In this document: in pieces, positions 23,663 to 34,960 of the stretch
Position numbering within the stretch: the first letter of the stretch is position 1
How the letters are laid out: every line of letters begins with the position of its first letter
Source: Cristatella mucedo
Lineage: Eukaryota > Bryozoa > Phylactolaemata > Cristatellidae
Direction of reading: 5' to 3'
DNA: 60,000 nucleotides
NCBI GenBank assembly: GCA_009760855.2
Contig: WPIO01000024.1
Span: 2,581,001 to 2,641,000 of the forward strand
Notes under the pieces: generated by a model
Seen by the model: only the letters and a program-made list of their open reading frames with translations
Told to the model about the DNA's origin: nothing
Databases searched by the model: none
Made by a program: the position numbers and the translations under genes

Positions 23663-25108
23663 CTATGCCATGCGTAGAGGCCTTGATGAGGTGACCTGTG
23701 GTGAAGCTGGCTCCGGCGGAACCGCATCGCTGCCACGAAACTGTGGTGGAGCCGGGTCCGCAGCTGACGGCGTTGCAACCGAGAACCTAGTAACCGTGGG
23801 AATGTTCGCATCCGAGCCGGTTGGCAGTGGTTGACGTGGACGAATCCGAGGCCTCGGCGTCGGTTTAACGTCGCCTGCAACTGAAACCCTGGCATTAGTT
23901 TTGCCTACTATGCCTAGCTTCGCATCCACCAGCTTTGGTGACTTGCTCTGCCTGACCGTAGCTCGGCGAATCTGTTGTGGCGGAGCTAAAGCCTCCGAGT
24001 AACCCACCAGTGGTAGATGGTGGTCACCCACCTGCACGGTTCCACGCCCATAGTCGTAGGTAACCGGCGGCAGGGAGACAAGAAAGTCAGTTCCCAGCAG
24101 CAGCGGCTGCAGAGACTCGGTGGTGACATAGAATCGGTGCTCGCGGGTGATGCCTCCCACTTGCACGCTCGCTGTCACGGCCCCTATTATAGGCAGGGAA
24201 GAACCCGTGATACTGGACGCCCGAACTGACTCTATCGACAAGGGAAGGCACAGCTGGCGGGAAAAAGAGGCTGCCATCAGGGAGATATTGGCACCTGTGT
24301 CCCAAAGTCCGGTAACCAGCACACCATTCACCGTCACCGGTGCAAGAGTATTCGGCGCGTGGACACTGGTGCCCACCACTTCCTGCCTCATCGGCGCCGG
24401 TGGTACCGGCTCCTGTTGCGGCAGGGCCGATCGAGCCTCAAGGAAGCCATAGCCATAAAGACCGAAACCACTCTCAGAGGCCTGGTAAGCCCTGGGATAG
24501 GTATGGACGCCTGTCGGGAGTGAAGGTGCCCACCCAGCCGAAGCACGGCCCACGTACCCACTCGGACCAAGAGAACCGGGTGACACTGGTCCGGAACGTC
24601 GCCGGCCCCTCGTGTCTGGCCGTGAACCTGCGCGACTGGGGTGTTCTGGTCCGTACTCTCCGTGGCTTCGATAAGCCAACCCATACTGGGACGGTCTGCC
24701 ACGTCCTGCGTCCACCCATCTATCCCTGTAGCACATGATAGCCTGCACCCGGTAGTCGGACCGCCAACTGTTCTGTATAGGCGGCTTGCCTCGCGGTTGA
24801 TACGACTGCTTTGTGGTGGGTTCGAAGGTTCCCCTCTGTCCCTTAGCAAGCAGGTCATATACTTGGGTCATTTGCCCGGCCAATGCATCCACCTTATTCT
24901 CTATATCGCGCGAAATAGGGGCCCTATCCCTTCTGGGTGGGTATGGGCGGCCTTGGTCGCCGGCGTGCGCGGCGGAAGCTGCCCCACGACTAAAGAAGTG
25001 AGAGTTGGCCTCGCATCTTTCAGCGAAAGCTAGGGCCTCGTTTAGGCAGGCACAATCTTTGGCAAAGACCGCGCCGCTAATCGCGGGATAAAGGCCGCCA
25101 ACGAACAA
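23663..25108 (-). pseudogene. gag C-terminus plus retroviral-type aspartic protease
   Basis: One 481-codon frame that overlaps the end of the preceding gag frame. Residues 1-45 finish the capsid region. An Arg/Pro/Gly-rich middle follows, with no clear CCHC zinc knuckle. A pepsin-like retroviral protease domain then occupies about residues 255-360: VTGLWDTGANISLM with the catalytic DTG, a flap-like GAVTASVQVGG, and LLLGTDFLVSL, the usual hydrophobic L-x-G-x-D motif. The frame then runs on about 110 residues of Pro/Arg-rich sequence to a stop. In autonomous Ty3 elements reverse transcriptase would follow; here it does not. Confidence 0.8.
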
Positions 25109-26217
25109 GGAGAGGACAATGCGTCACGGTCCTCCAGCGGAGTAGTAGGGTATGCGACGGTGGCAGTATCTACAAGGTGCCTGTAGAAGTCGTAAACACT
25201 TTGTGCAGCACCCTGGCGACAACCGTGTAGGGCCCCGCGAGCAGAATCGCGACGCACGCCAGAGGTGAACGTTCGCACCAGTTCAGCTTTCATTCCCTCG
25301 AATGTACATTGTTGGCCTGGCTCAGCGCAGAGCCGTTCATAGACCAAGCGATATACGTCAAGCGCTCGGCCGCGAAAGTATGCGCCCAAGCGCGACAGCT
25401 GAAGGTCCGGAGACCATCCGCAGGACCTGGAAAGCACCTGCTATCGCTGATCCATCGTGGGAAGGAGTCCGTCAGGTCCCCCCCGGAAAGGTGCCAGTTT
25501 CAGCGATGAGGCCTCTACGCTCCCGTCAAACGCGGCTGCGGGTGGGGGCACAACGAAGATCCGGCTCGGCAATGCCGGCTCAGCCGTGCGAGGAGTCTGC
25601 TAAGCGCGCGGGCTAGTGACAGCTCGGGCGTAGTCTCCGCGTGCGTTAGCCGCCGGCGCGAAAGTAAGGGTGGCGCCCGAGTGCGCCTGTGGTTTTTCCG
25701 CGTGGTCCGGCAGCAGATAGCTTGCCGCGCCACCAGAAGCAGGGTTAACGGAAAAGGGCTCCGCGCGGGGTGAAGGAAAGATAGCGGTCGCAGCGTGCGT
25801 AACATGAGCAGCGTGCGGCGAAGCGACTCCTGCCGGGCACGTCGTAACGTACGGGGCGTAACCTTCGGCGCGTCGCAAGGCGGTGGGTGCAGCATGGCCC
25901 TCTGGACGGGGTAACAGACCGGCCGCGTACTGCGATGGCGAACGAAGTATCGTGGGCGGACCGCGTGGCGCAGCTGCCGGGGTGCAGCTCGGCGGTAAGG
26001 CTGCCGACCCGGCTGGTATGCCGGTGCTGGGGCGGCCGACCCGTGCAGCAGCGGCCGCCGCGCGTAGTTGCGCATTCTCATCCTCGAGCGCGCGAAAACG
26101 CTCCGTTAGATCGCGGCTACGCGAAGCAAAAATAGCGCGGTCGTTTAGGCTCGACTGCAGGATGTCGAACGCTGGGCCGGAGGTATTCAATAGCTCCGAA
26201 CCGTTAAACGAAGCCAT
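25042..26217 (-). pseudogene. Degenerate gag of the LTR element
   Basis: It starts at ATG 26217-26215. The first part (to a TAG at 25602-25600) has a heptad-like, predicted coiled-coil segment (about residues 17-50, with LTERFRALEDENAQLRA) and a Pro/Ala-rich linker. After the stop, in shifted frames, comes the Ty3/gypsy-type capsid region: a W..D segment near 25450, LSRLGAYFRGRALDVYRLVY near 25400, then QSVYDFYRHLVDTA and an AYP turn near 25150, continuing into the next frame as LFVxGL-type MFVGGLYPAISGAV. A stop and at least two frameshifts show that it is not translated as one protein now. Confidence 0.75.
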
Positions 26218-26254
26218 CTCCACGTATAATCAAGAAGGTTGCAAGTGTTTCGAA

Positions 26255-26272
26255 TCAAAAGCAGGGTCACCA
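26255..26272 (-). other. Primer-binding site
   Basis: Two bases after the 5' LTR end the minus strand reads TGGTGACCCTGC, beginning with the TGG that pairs with a tRNA CCA end. The tRNA species is not identified. Confidence 0.6.
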
Positions 26273-26274
26273 AA

Positions 26275-26954
26275 TGTAACCGCGCAGAAGCTCGTCCCCC
26301 GGCTCTCTACCGGTGGACTGTGTGATGCAGTGCTGCGATGCGGTTAAAACACAGGAGGCCACAAATGGGTGCCGAAAGCAACAGTTTATTGTGGGCCTGT
26401 TCGTAGCGGTTACGCGCCGGCGCAAGCGCTTTACGCGGCGCGCACCGGACCAACGGCGTTAACTGTGCGAACTCCCGAAGTCCGGGTATAACTAACTACC
26501 CTATGCGCGTCGCTACAGCACCCCAAGATACGAGCGGCTAACTGAGTAGCCGGCAGAACACAACTGCGAAGTCTAAGTTGCACTTAGCTGTCCGTCGCCG
26601 TAGGTTTGTCTCTCGTGCTCTCGAAGCGTAGTCACGCATCGACTACCGAAGCTGCAGCCCTGAGCTCTGTCAGTCCTGTCATTTATACTCCCTCTCTCTC
26701 TGCCCTCTCGACCTTGGGCGTAGCTGTTATTGTTTTGTCGGACCCTGGCTCTCGGTGTCCGTCCTCGGCCTAATTCTTCCTGGCTAGCCATTGGCTAGCC
26801 CCTGGCTAGCCCTTGGTCATTCCTCGGCCAGTCCTTGGATAGTCCTTGGCCAATCCTAGGCTAGTCCGCCTGCTACGGTTGCTCTAGGTGCCCTAGTCAG
26901 ACCCACTAAGGCAAGGGCTAATATCGCGGCTAGCCTGAGAGCTGCTCCATTGCA
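26275..26954 (-). repeat. 5' LTR (680 bp, TG...CA)
   Basis: Bounded by TG at 26954 and CA at 26275 on the minus strand. It contains a TATAAA at 26687-26682 and an AATAAA at 26390-26385, placing U3, R and U5 in standard order. Its first 260 bp match the partial 3' LTR, apart from an 11-bp indel and different copy number of a short internal repeat. Confidence 0.85.
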
Positions 26955-27127
26955 ATTCTATATACAGCCTCCTGCGTCATCCTCTTACTTGTCTACATTA
27001 GAAAAGAAGCTGTAAGTCACCTGATTTGATAGGATGCGCCTTATGTGCCCATCGTTTGCCTTATTATCATTGATTATTAGGATACATCTGATCTATTGAG
27101 AATGTGGCAAAGAAGGATCTAGGTATT

Positions 27128-27295
27128 GGTGAGTCGTAATGGCTCACAAGGTAGGGCGGTTGCTTTTTACGACCTTGGCCCGAGGTCGTGAGTTCGAATG
27201 CTGTGGTGGGCGATCCTTTATCGCCTCTGCAAGCGGTGGTGATGGCCATAAAGGCTCTTCTGTCACTATACAAAAAGAGGCAGTTGAATCAGGTA
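27128..27295 (+). mobile_element. SINE1 copy
   Basis: TAATGGCTCACAAGGTAGGG (A-box region), GAGGTCGTGAGTTCGAATGC (B box), TCTGCAAGCGGTGGTGATGG, CTATACAAAAAGAGGCAGTT. Confidence 0.8.
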
Positions 27296-27494
27296 GTACT
27301 TTTGTTTAGGTATGCAATGTATCTTAAGTTGATTAACTCACCTGTTCCTCGTAGCATTTACTGGATTCGTAAGAGCAGTCCTTTGTGTACTCAGGTACGC
27401 TCAGACTGTGCATGTTACCACTGATCATACGATGCATTCTAACAGTGTGCATACAACCGCTAACGATAAGTATGCATGCTAAAACTGTACATGT

Positions 27495-27610
27495 TAGTAG
27501 GTTGGTTTGCGGCTTTTTTTAATGTTGTCGAGTCAAGCGGCGTTGTGACATCGCCCGAGAGTGAGTTCCTGGCTTGGGAGCATTCGATTTAAATTCACGG
27601 TTTCAAAAGC
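27495..27610 (-). mobile_element. LINE-A fragment
   Basis: Complement of the C-terminal coding end (AGAGTGAGTTCCTGGCTTGG followed by GAGCATTCGA). The region 27610-28020 shows nothing else I recognise. Confidence 0.5.
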
Positions 27611-28096
27611 ATTTTGAGCTGGGCCGAGGCAGTTTCCTATTTGCAAATAGCTGTTTATATTAACTGCCACGTACAACTAAGTAAGCTTTTGGCAGGAGGG
27701 TTCTCCTTCTCGCACTTAATCTAGCATCGCCCAGAGTCAGTATTTATAAATGAGCCTACTCGCCATTTAGATGCCACTGCTACTGTAATATTAATGCGCT
27801 GTTTGGCTAGCACCCGAATAAGAATATAATCGCTATCTCGGTACTATGCAACGCCACATGAAAGATTAAATACCGACGGTTTAGTGGAATGCGGGATATC
27901 ACTCATGCATAAGCAAACAATCATAACAGTTATGCCACTACGTTAAAGCACGTATTAGGAAACTCACGGCCTCTGGATAGTAACGGCTCTGAAAAGTATC
28001 GTTCGCTAAATCATGCCCAGGTACACATTTAAAGGAAACCCAAAACAGAGGAAAACAACATACAAAATAGAACAACAAGTAACTGACATTTTGGGC

Positions 28097-28817
28097 CTAA
28101 GGGGTGCAGATACCAAACTCGGTACAGATGTCGTCCACAATCCGGCAGTTCTCCGCTACCGAATGCCAAGCTGACAGGCGATCCCAAACCTTAGGTCTAG
28201 GCGAACTATGAGCCAGACGACAGAGCTTCAGTAGCTGGGACGAGTGATCGTGGTCGATGGCGTTCCTGCAGGGCAAGGGGTCATAGTAAAACGTCGAGCG
28301 CCACTTGCGATATGCGTTATATGCTTCGTCGTTGCTGTCCAGGTATTTGAGGTACGTGGCAAGCCGCTCTGGACTGGAGAAGTTCTTCACGTGGATGAAC
28401 GAATCGGGCGGAGCGACCTTTCGATAATCGGAGGTCGAGGGCCCAAGCACCACTGGCACAACTTCTGATTCCGGCTGGAGGATCTTGAAAAACTTTTCCG
28501 TAATATAGTCACTGCAGATTGCATTTTCAAACGAAAGATAAAACTTGTATTGCCTGCTTTGTCTCAGGAAACATTCGTCTATAGATTTGCCTTTGGATTT
28601 CGGGCCGGGCGAGAGTGTGTCTGGGAAGTCAACCCGGCACGTACCAAACACGTCGATAGGGATGAATTTCCGTAGCTCCTGCACGTATTGACGCCTTTTA
28701 GAAGACCAGTCACTGCTGCAATCACTCACGTACCAAAATGCCAGAGCCTTTTTGGCAGCTCTCTTTGTGTGTGCAGATATCGGAATAATCCTCCTCCTTC
28801 TCAACAACGGGGCATAG
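28097..28817 (-). CDS. Alpha-1,3-fucosyltransferase (GT10), C-terminal exon
   Basis: Second visible exon of a Golgi fucosyltransferase that transfers fucose from GDP-fucose to glycans. The acceptor TTGTTGCAG ends at 28818; the first base completes a Ser codon begun by the upstream exon (AG + C). It encodes about 239 residues with the hallmark of the GT10 donor-binding domain: YLSFENAICSDYITEKFF, then VVLGPS-x-SDY, DSFIHVKNF, a YL..LD spacing and a KWR. Upstream of these, residues FIPIDVFGTC match the usual V-D-V-F-G-x-C segment. The C-terminus ends in a cysteine-bearing tail (IVDDICTEFGICTP) and TAG at 28099-28097. The reading frame is open throughout, so the gene looks functional. Acceptor substrate (core alpha-1,3 on N-glycans, or Lewis-type) cannot be told. 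Confidence 0.92.
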
Positions 28818-31024
28818 CTGCAACAACCAGTAGAAAATCTCAAGGACGACACCTAACGATGAGACAGCAATGACAGGCCGCCACGAATCAGTATCAGCAT
28901 GGCACACGATCAGCATTAGGAAGTACCAATTATCAGGACCCTGGATACCAGCCACCTCCATACATTAAACCACCCTACTTAATGTTGGTCAGTTTGCCTC
29001 AAACGTTGCTGTTAAAGGAACGTCAAAAATGGAAGCAGAATTTGGCTTCGTTCTTCCCATTTCATACCTTCTCTCTCTCAATTTTGCCTCAATATTTGTT
29101 ACTCTCCCCTCTCCTTTTTCCTGTTTTTATGTGCGTCCCTGCGTCTTTTGCTCTCTATCTCAGAGATCAACGTACCAGAGAGGTGCAACTGCTCACGTTT
29201 TGGTATAAACTGCTTAGTGAATGGACAAAATTAGTATGTTCCTGTCAATCAGTGAATGCCAATGGTATAGGAAGGCTGGTGACTGCTAAATCGTAGCGTG
29301 AAAAAAACACCACGCTATCTGACTGCTATGCCGCTAGTAAATTCTCGAGCGTTCAATCACTCCCAATACCGACCCCGAACCTGAACTGGATGCTAAAAGA
29401 GAGCCAGCTGACGTCAAAACAAGTGGCAATCGGAACATCAAGACCTAGCACTACAAGCGGCGACCTTCAAGCTCCGTGCTAGGCACGTGACCAGACGCGC
29501 CAGGATCGACAAAAGGCACGGCTGCTTCGACACGGAAACATAAAGCGCCGCACTCGGGAAGTGCTAGCCTTGTACGGAGTCATGCCAAGTTGGGTAAAAT
29601 AACAGCCCAGACCTACTGCTTTGGCATCCTACGAGACGCTCTTTTTTCTGTCCCTTCAGAGTCGAATTGGCGCGTATCCAGCCACATGGAGACAAATAAT
29701 CTTTGACGCCTCTGTCGAACCCATTCAAGCTCTCTTAGAGTGCTATGGAAATGTATTATTATTACTATTTATTACAAAGAGCCGGACTTGTGGAAGTCTC
29801 ACCCCAGCATGCTTTACAAGCAGTGTGGTAACGAAACATTTACTTGGGCGGAAAGGAAAGGGGAAAGAAGAGAGGAGACAAGGATAGGAGGGAGGAGGGG
29901 CAAGAAGGATGAGGTGCAGAAGGTAGGTGCAGGTAGGAAGGAGGTAGGAATGGAGAAAGAGAGGATGGAAGGAAAATAGATGTGGAAAGAGGAAATAATA
30001 GGAAGAATAATAAATAAATAGAAAAATAGAAGGAAGGAAAATAGATGTGGAAAGAGGAAAGTGGAAAAATATTGAGATAATTATTATAAATGAGTACAGA
30101 ATCCAGTGAGAGCTACATCTCTTGCTAAGCACTTCGGACACAGTTTTCCACACAAATTCTGCATGCTAGAAAGGAAGGTGACGACGTCATGCACATTTCA
30201 GGATGTTTCTGAGAAGGAAATGAAACAAAAGGAGGGAGGAAGAGAAGAAGAAAATCAGAGGTAGAGGTTGAAGAAAACGAAGACGAATTAAGTGGAGGCA
30301 GAAATATGTGTGAAGCTTGCAATTATTTTTGGGATTCAATTGAGTAAAAGTGGGGGAACCGTGCTAAGCGTGGGTAGCGTTATGTTTAGGTTCAATAATG
30401 TAGTTTAGCTTCTGTAATATCACCTTCCCAATAAAGGTGCAGCACAGTATTATATGTAGTTCGGCACGTATAATCCCTTCTAGTTTCATCCGGGCAACGC
30501 ATTGGCCATTGCTGTCCATTTGAAGTGCCTGATCCCGAAATCATGGCGTCGTGTAGTCGGTCGGCGAACAGGCACTCGGTCAATCTGTGTGATCTCAAAA
30601 TCAAGGGGTAGTATGACTGATCGATGGCTTTGCTATATGCAGTGTATGGGTTGTTGGCGTTTGTGGCCTAGTTATATGCTTTTTGACCAGTTTATAACCT
30701 TGGTGTTCCTGCTACGGCCAGTTTATGACCCAGTGGTGTTTGTGGCCTTGTTAGGGGTGGAGAATTGCAGGGTAGCCCACCACCACGTACATGGAATCTA
30801 CATTATGATGAAACCTGCCAAGATGCCCGAGGCCGTCGTTTGTGCACCGTGCCTATTCAAATTTAAATATATCACCTGCAATAGTGGCTCTGCGAAAATA
30901 ATCTATCCTGCAGCATCTTACTCCGCAGCCCCGATCGCTTAAAATGGGTGCTGCGGCTGCGACCAATCTCACAAGCCCCCTTTTCTAGCTCGGAGCTGCA
31001 GGCGTAGCTATTGTCGGTGCCTAC
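28818..31024 (-). other. Intron of the fucosyltransferase gene (2.2 kb)
   Basis: The donor is AG|GTAGGC at 31024 and the acceptor TTGCAG at 28818. It contains a purine-rich tract (29840-30090) and otherwise unique-looking AT-rich sequence; I recognise no mobile element in 28860-29830 or 30100-31020. Confidence 0.75.
29840..30090. repeat. Purine-rich tract with a 28-bp direct repeat
   Basis: The plus strand is almost pure A/G. A segment beginning GGAAGGAAAATAGATGTGG occurs at about 29967 and again at about 30034. Intron of the fucosyltransferase gene. Confidence 0.8.
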
Positions 31025-31568
31025 CTCAAAACGACATCCGAATCTGGCTTGTACGTAGCTGTTGCATTGAATACGCCGTCGATGGGTGTGAATGCATTTT
31101 GACAATATTGACTGGTTGGAGCTTCGATGTTCATGTAGACATATATTTGGCGAGGATTCCTTGTAGGAGGGTACTGGAATCCACTTCCCAGTTGGAAGCA
31201 GTCATGAAAAACTGCCAGGTCTGCAACCGATGCATACGAAACGTTCCTCGTGAATACACAGCCACTTTTTCGGAGCACCTCAACGAAGGCTGCTTCGTCT
31301 GCAAATCGAAACATGAATCTGTGTTCGCTCACCGAAGTCCAAGCTAGAATGGTCTTTGCGGCACCGGAAGGGTTCGGGTTATCGGCACTGGCTGTGCAGC
31401 CGCTAAGCTCAAGGTAATGCTCTGGCACTGGTTTGCTGCTGCTATGGTTCCTGGGAAATTCGCATCTGGGAGATGGGAGAGGTAGAAGCTCCGAAGGGTG
31501 TCCAATCACCGACCGTCGACTGCAGAGCAAATATACGACCGATCCCAATAGTGCGGTGCCAATGAAGA
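31025..31568 (-). CDS. Alpha-1,3-fucosyltransferase (GT10), N-terminal-domain exon
   Basis: A 544-bp exon (2 bases, 180 codons, 2 bases). It begins after a clear pyrimidine-rich acceptor (TTTGTTTTGTTGCAG), so the in-frame GTG a few codons upstream is intronic and no in-frame ATG precedes the exon. The true start must be in an upstream exon. The exon opens with a single hydrophobic segment (VFIGTALLGSVVYLLC) followed by Arg-Arg: a type II signal anchor, as in Golgi glycosyltransferases. A Ser/Pro-rich stem with an NHS sequon follows, then the GT10 N-terminal domain (ILAWTS, DLAVFHD, the IEAPT segment) and YKPDSDVV at the exon end. In most family members the segment before this reads F-N-W-T-x-x-Y; here the Trp is Ala (FNATATYK), and the usual PYG after DSD is SYA. 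Confidence 0.88.
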
Positions 31569-31984
31569 CTGCAACAAAACAAAGCACGAGATAAGCACCT
31601 ACTGAAAAGTTTGATTCAATCCATTATTGTAGTGACTCCATAGGACTAGCGATCCTCAGTCACCAACGGTTCCTCTGACAATGTGAATATGAAGTGCTCG
31701 TCACAAATACAAAGGTTAAGCTTAAATCAACGGTTCGACGCTTCATCACCAACTAAACAGTGGCTTGCAAAAGATTAGCAGACCAAAGAACTCAACAACA
31801 AGGCACACAGTACATTATCAAGATCTGCAATCAAACGTTGCATCAAGCCCAGGACCAGCTGCTACTCCAGCATGGCTATGCTGCAATCACCTAACAATAG
31901 CAGGAGCTGTAATTATAATAAAATTCATAACGTGAGCTTAGTATAGTACTAAAAGAAAATTAAACCTCTTGCAAGATAATCTAC
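31569..31984. other. Upstream sequence of the fucosyltransferase exon; first exon not located
   Basis: AT-rich intronic sequence upstream of the exon on the minus strand. A short first exon (Met plus cytosolic tail) must lie here or farther right, but a tail of a few codons followed by GT cannot be recognised by eye. Confidence 0.35.
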
Positions 31985-32640
31985 AGATACTAGAAGCGAA
32001 TAACAACAATAACAGATTTTATATAGCGACTTCCGAGAGATCTATCTCTTTTAGACGCTTTATAATTGCTTCAAAGAAAGCAGGATCGAATGGTTAATGT
32101 TAGCATGCTCAATACACAACAAGAATAATGTAGTTAGGGGTGACAAGCACAGGGTCAAAATGCAATTTCTTTAATTGGCAATACATAAAGTGCCAAAACA
32201 CACAAGCACATAAAGGATGAGTCAAGGGATCTAGCAAATGTTGTGATAAATTGATGCGTTTGTAGTTTCTTTATAATCTGAATAACTCAGAAGATTTCGT
32301 GACGCAAGTCGGGAGTGAGTTCCAGGCTTTGGGAGCATACAAACTAAAGCAACGATATCCAAAGGATTTGAGATTCGTACGATGTGTGGGCAAACAATTA
32401 GATTCCGAAAAGCGGGTGGTGCGATGCTAAGCCCAGTGGGGTGGATTACGATGCTTAACCCAGTGGGGTAGATCTAATAGGTAGGCTGGAGTCAATGAAT
32501 GAAGGGATCTAAAAGTGAGTGACAAAACCTTTAAGTCGATGGCGTTGCTTGACTGGGAGCCAGTGCAGGTCGGCGTGAAGCGTTAAGATGGCAACTGCGA
32601 CGCTCGCCACAGACAAGCCAGGCTGAAGGAGGCATATCAA
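31985..32640 (-). mobile_element. LINE-A copy, 3' end
   Basis: Tail and hairpin remnant at 31995-32060, 3' UTR, and C-terminal coding complement (GAGTGAGTTCCAGGCTTTGG). It contains a 30-bp tandem duplication at 32415-32470. Confidence 0.7.
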
Positions 32641-32719
32641 TTAGCTAGTAATGCCACAAACAGCTCCAGCATGCAGGCACGGATAGGAAAATTGACACGG
32701 ACTAAGCTAATACTTTGAT

Positions 32720-33035
32720 GGAACAGGCTTGAGTTTCAGCTTCTTCTTAAGCACGTCAATCCAGTGCTTGACGTCAGTCGGTAATGAGATCCAGGCTTCG
32801 GTAACATGCGAACTGAAGAAAGTGACTCCATATGAGTTGAGGTTGGCTAGAGGGACACCTAAACGACCCGAGTCGAAGGAACGGGTGATACAATGTAAAG
32901 TCTGATATAAAAGTATCTAGGTTGAATAGGTCAGCTAGAGCAAAAGAACTAGAAAATCGCAAAAGAAAGAACTAGAAAATCTAAGGGGAAATACCAAACC
33001 TTGAAAGTTTCATAACGCTTGGTAGACCCCTAGAT
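32720..33035 (-). mobile_element. LINE-A-related fragment
   Basis: Diverged complement of the C-terminal region (CGGTAATGAGATCCAGGCTT). A different subtype from its left neighbour. Confidence 0.5.
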
Positions 33036-33039
33036 GTTA

Positions 33040-33195
33040 TTCGAGGGCTAAGGTGCTCACACTTCGCGACCTATGTTGTCAATTTGAGTTCGGAGGGAGG
33101 CAATCTTTTATTGGCTACCAGTCAATCTGTTGGACTTTGGATAGCCGCGAAAGCTCTTCAGCCGTCATTTACATAAGGCTGTTCAATCAGCTGAA
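33040..33195 (+). mobile_element. SINE1 copy, old
   Basis: Recognisable by CACACTTCGCGACCT, a TTGAGTTCGGA B-box remnant, ATAGCCGCGAAAGCTCTTCA and the GGCTGTTCAATCAGCT end. Confidence 0.5.
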
Positions 33196-33454
33196 AAATG
33201 TACGCTCAATTTTGAGGAAAGACTGCAGCTTCGTGAGAAGGGGTGCACTAAAGGCAGGTGTATATGACAAAAGACATGCCTTGCTGCCGAGCTACGAACC
33301 AACTCGAATCATATTGCACGGACAAGACGACCGTGAAGCTATTAGCACCATAACACAAAATAGGATGGAACAAGTGCATAGGATGGAACAAGTGCATGGT
33401 CAAATACGGTGTGTTAACTGTTGTTCAACTAACAAGACCCACAACTTTTGCTGT

Positions 33455-33640
33455 GTTAACAAACTGAAAGTAGACAGACGTGACTATCGAGCTGATGTGC
33501 TCATCCAGCGACTCTTACTTTGAAGTTGGACAGCTTGGTTTCCAACAGACGTGACAAAAGATATGCTGGCCAAAAGCTATTGAGGGCTAGGCACATCAGG
33601 TTATCACCGAAATAGATTTGCCCACAACTAGTAAGAATAT
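33455..33640 (-). mobile_element. LINE-A fragment
   Basis: Matches the complement around 52265-52440 (GAGCTGATGTGCTCATC; TTTGCCCACAACTAGTAAGA). Confidence 0.55.
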
Positions 33641-33825
33641 CATATCATTATAATATTCAACCAATTCTTCTGTCATAAAGGGTGAACGGCATCAATGATT
33701 ACTGAAAGAGAGTTTCGTGATTTTGACTTCTTGCAACTTGAGATAGGCTTAACACACAGGTACCACTCTCAGTCACATAGATACAAATTTGTGGCGTAGG
33801 TCTAACCTGGCAATTACATCGGCAA

Positions 33826-33905
33826 GAGAGTGGGAGAGAGAAAGAGAGAGATCGAGAGATAGGGAGAGAGAGAGAGAGAGAGGGGGGAGAGAGAGAGTGA
33901 GAGAA
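33826..33905. repeat. GA microsatellite
   Basis: Imperfect GA repeat of about 80 bp. Confidence 0.9.
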
Positions 33906-34174
33906 AGAACACATTTTGATGAATGCGACCAAGCACAGATCCCTAGGGTGCCTGATATTTTAAATTTTTCGGGATGAAAGGTGAACGTTTAAATTAGTAG
34001 TGATTGTTAGGCCGTCTTCTACCTACCTCAGCCAATGGTGGTGCAGCTGCCTGTGGTTGCATGCATCTACCAGGCTGGGCGCCCAACTTTAGCCCGCGAA
34101 TCGGATGTAGCGTTCCTGATTGTGTGATAATGATAATAACAAGAATAATAATAAAAATACTAAATATATAATTC

Positions 34175-34328
34175 ATTCATTCACAATTCATTCATTCAAT
34201 TCATAGCACCCCAAGAGAACTTAATCTCTATTCAGATGCTTCACATATGCCTCGGGGCTCGAGCCCACGACCTCAGTCAGACCTTGGTCGGGGCGAGCAC
34301 CTTAACCGCTAGACCAAACCAGCGCTTG
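34175..34328 (-). mobile_element. SINE2 copy
   Basis: On the minus strand: TTTGGTCTAGCGGTTAAGG (A box), GTGGGCTCGAGCCC (B box), then GAAGCATCTGAATAGAGATT and TTCTCTTGGGGTGCTAT, the LINE-A-type hairpin, ending in an ATGAATGA tail. Its head abuts the tail of a LINE-A copy at 34329. Confidence 0.75.
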
Positions 34329-34960
34329 ATAAAGTGCCCTCAGAGAACTTAATCTCTTTCTAGGGTCTTCACTATTGCTGCAAAGAAAAAATGCAATTGA
34401 ATTTTGAGTAAAATCATGCTTGATAAACAAATAAAATGAACAACATGATTAGGGGTGACATGCACAGGGTCAGCATGCAAATGTGGTTAGTGGCAGCATG
34501 CACAGTGTCAGCACGCATAAGCACATCAAGGACGAATCACAGGGACCCACTAAATGCTGTCCTAATTAGGTGCGTTTTAGTTCTTTTTAAATGTGGTCAA
34601 GTCAGGGGATGTTCTGACACAGGTCGGGAGGGAGTTCCAGGCTTTAGGAGCATACGAACTAAATGCACGGTCTCCGAAGGATTTTAGGTTTTAACGAGGT
34701 ATTTGTAGACTGCTGGATTCCGAAAAGCGGGTGGTACGATGCTTGGCCTGATGGGTGAGTATATCTGAGAGATAGGCTAGAGCCAAAGACTGAAGTGACC
34801 TAAAAGTGAGCGACAAAACCTTGAAGTCAATCCGTTGCTTGACTGGTAGCCAGTGCAGGTCGGCGAGAAGTGGAGTAATGTGGCAACTGCGACACTCACG
34901 ACAGACAAGCCCAGTTGCGGAGTTTTGAATCAGCTGCAATCGCCTGATCGCACATGATGG
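34329..34960 (-). mobile_element. LINE-A copy, 3' end and C-terminus
   Basis: Closely matches 51510-52140 of the best copy: hairpin, 3' UTR with GTGACATGCACAGGGTCAGC, C-terminal coding, 5' truncated at about 34960. A minus frame of 82 codons (34939-34691) is still open. Confidence 0.85.

Noticed and set aside
29743-30153. 136-codon Phe/Ser/Leu-rich minus frame
   Set aside because: Complement of a purine-rich low-complexity tract within an intron.
31569-31587. Start of the fucosyltransferase at the in-frame GTG (31587)
   Set aside because: It lies within the pyrimidine tract of a splice acceptor; the codon before the junction is intronic.
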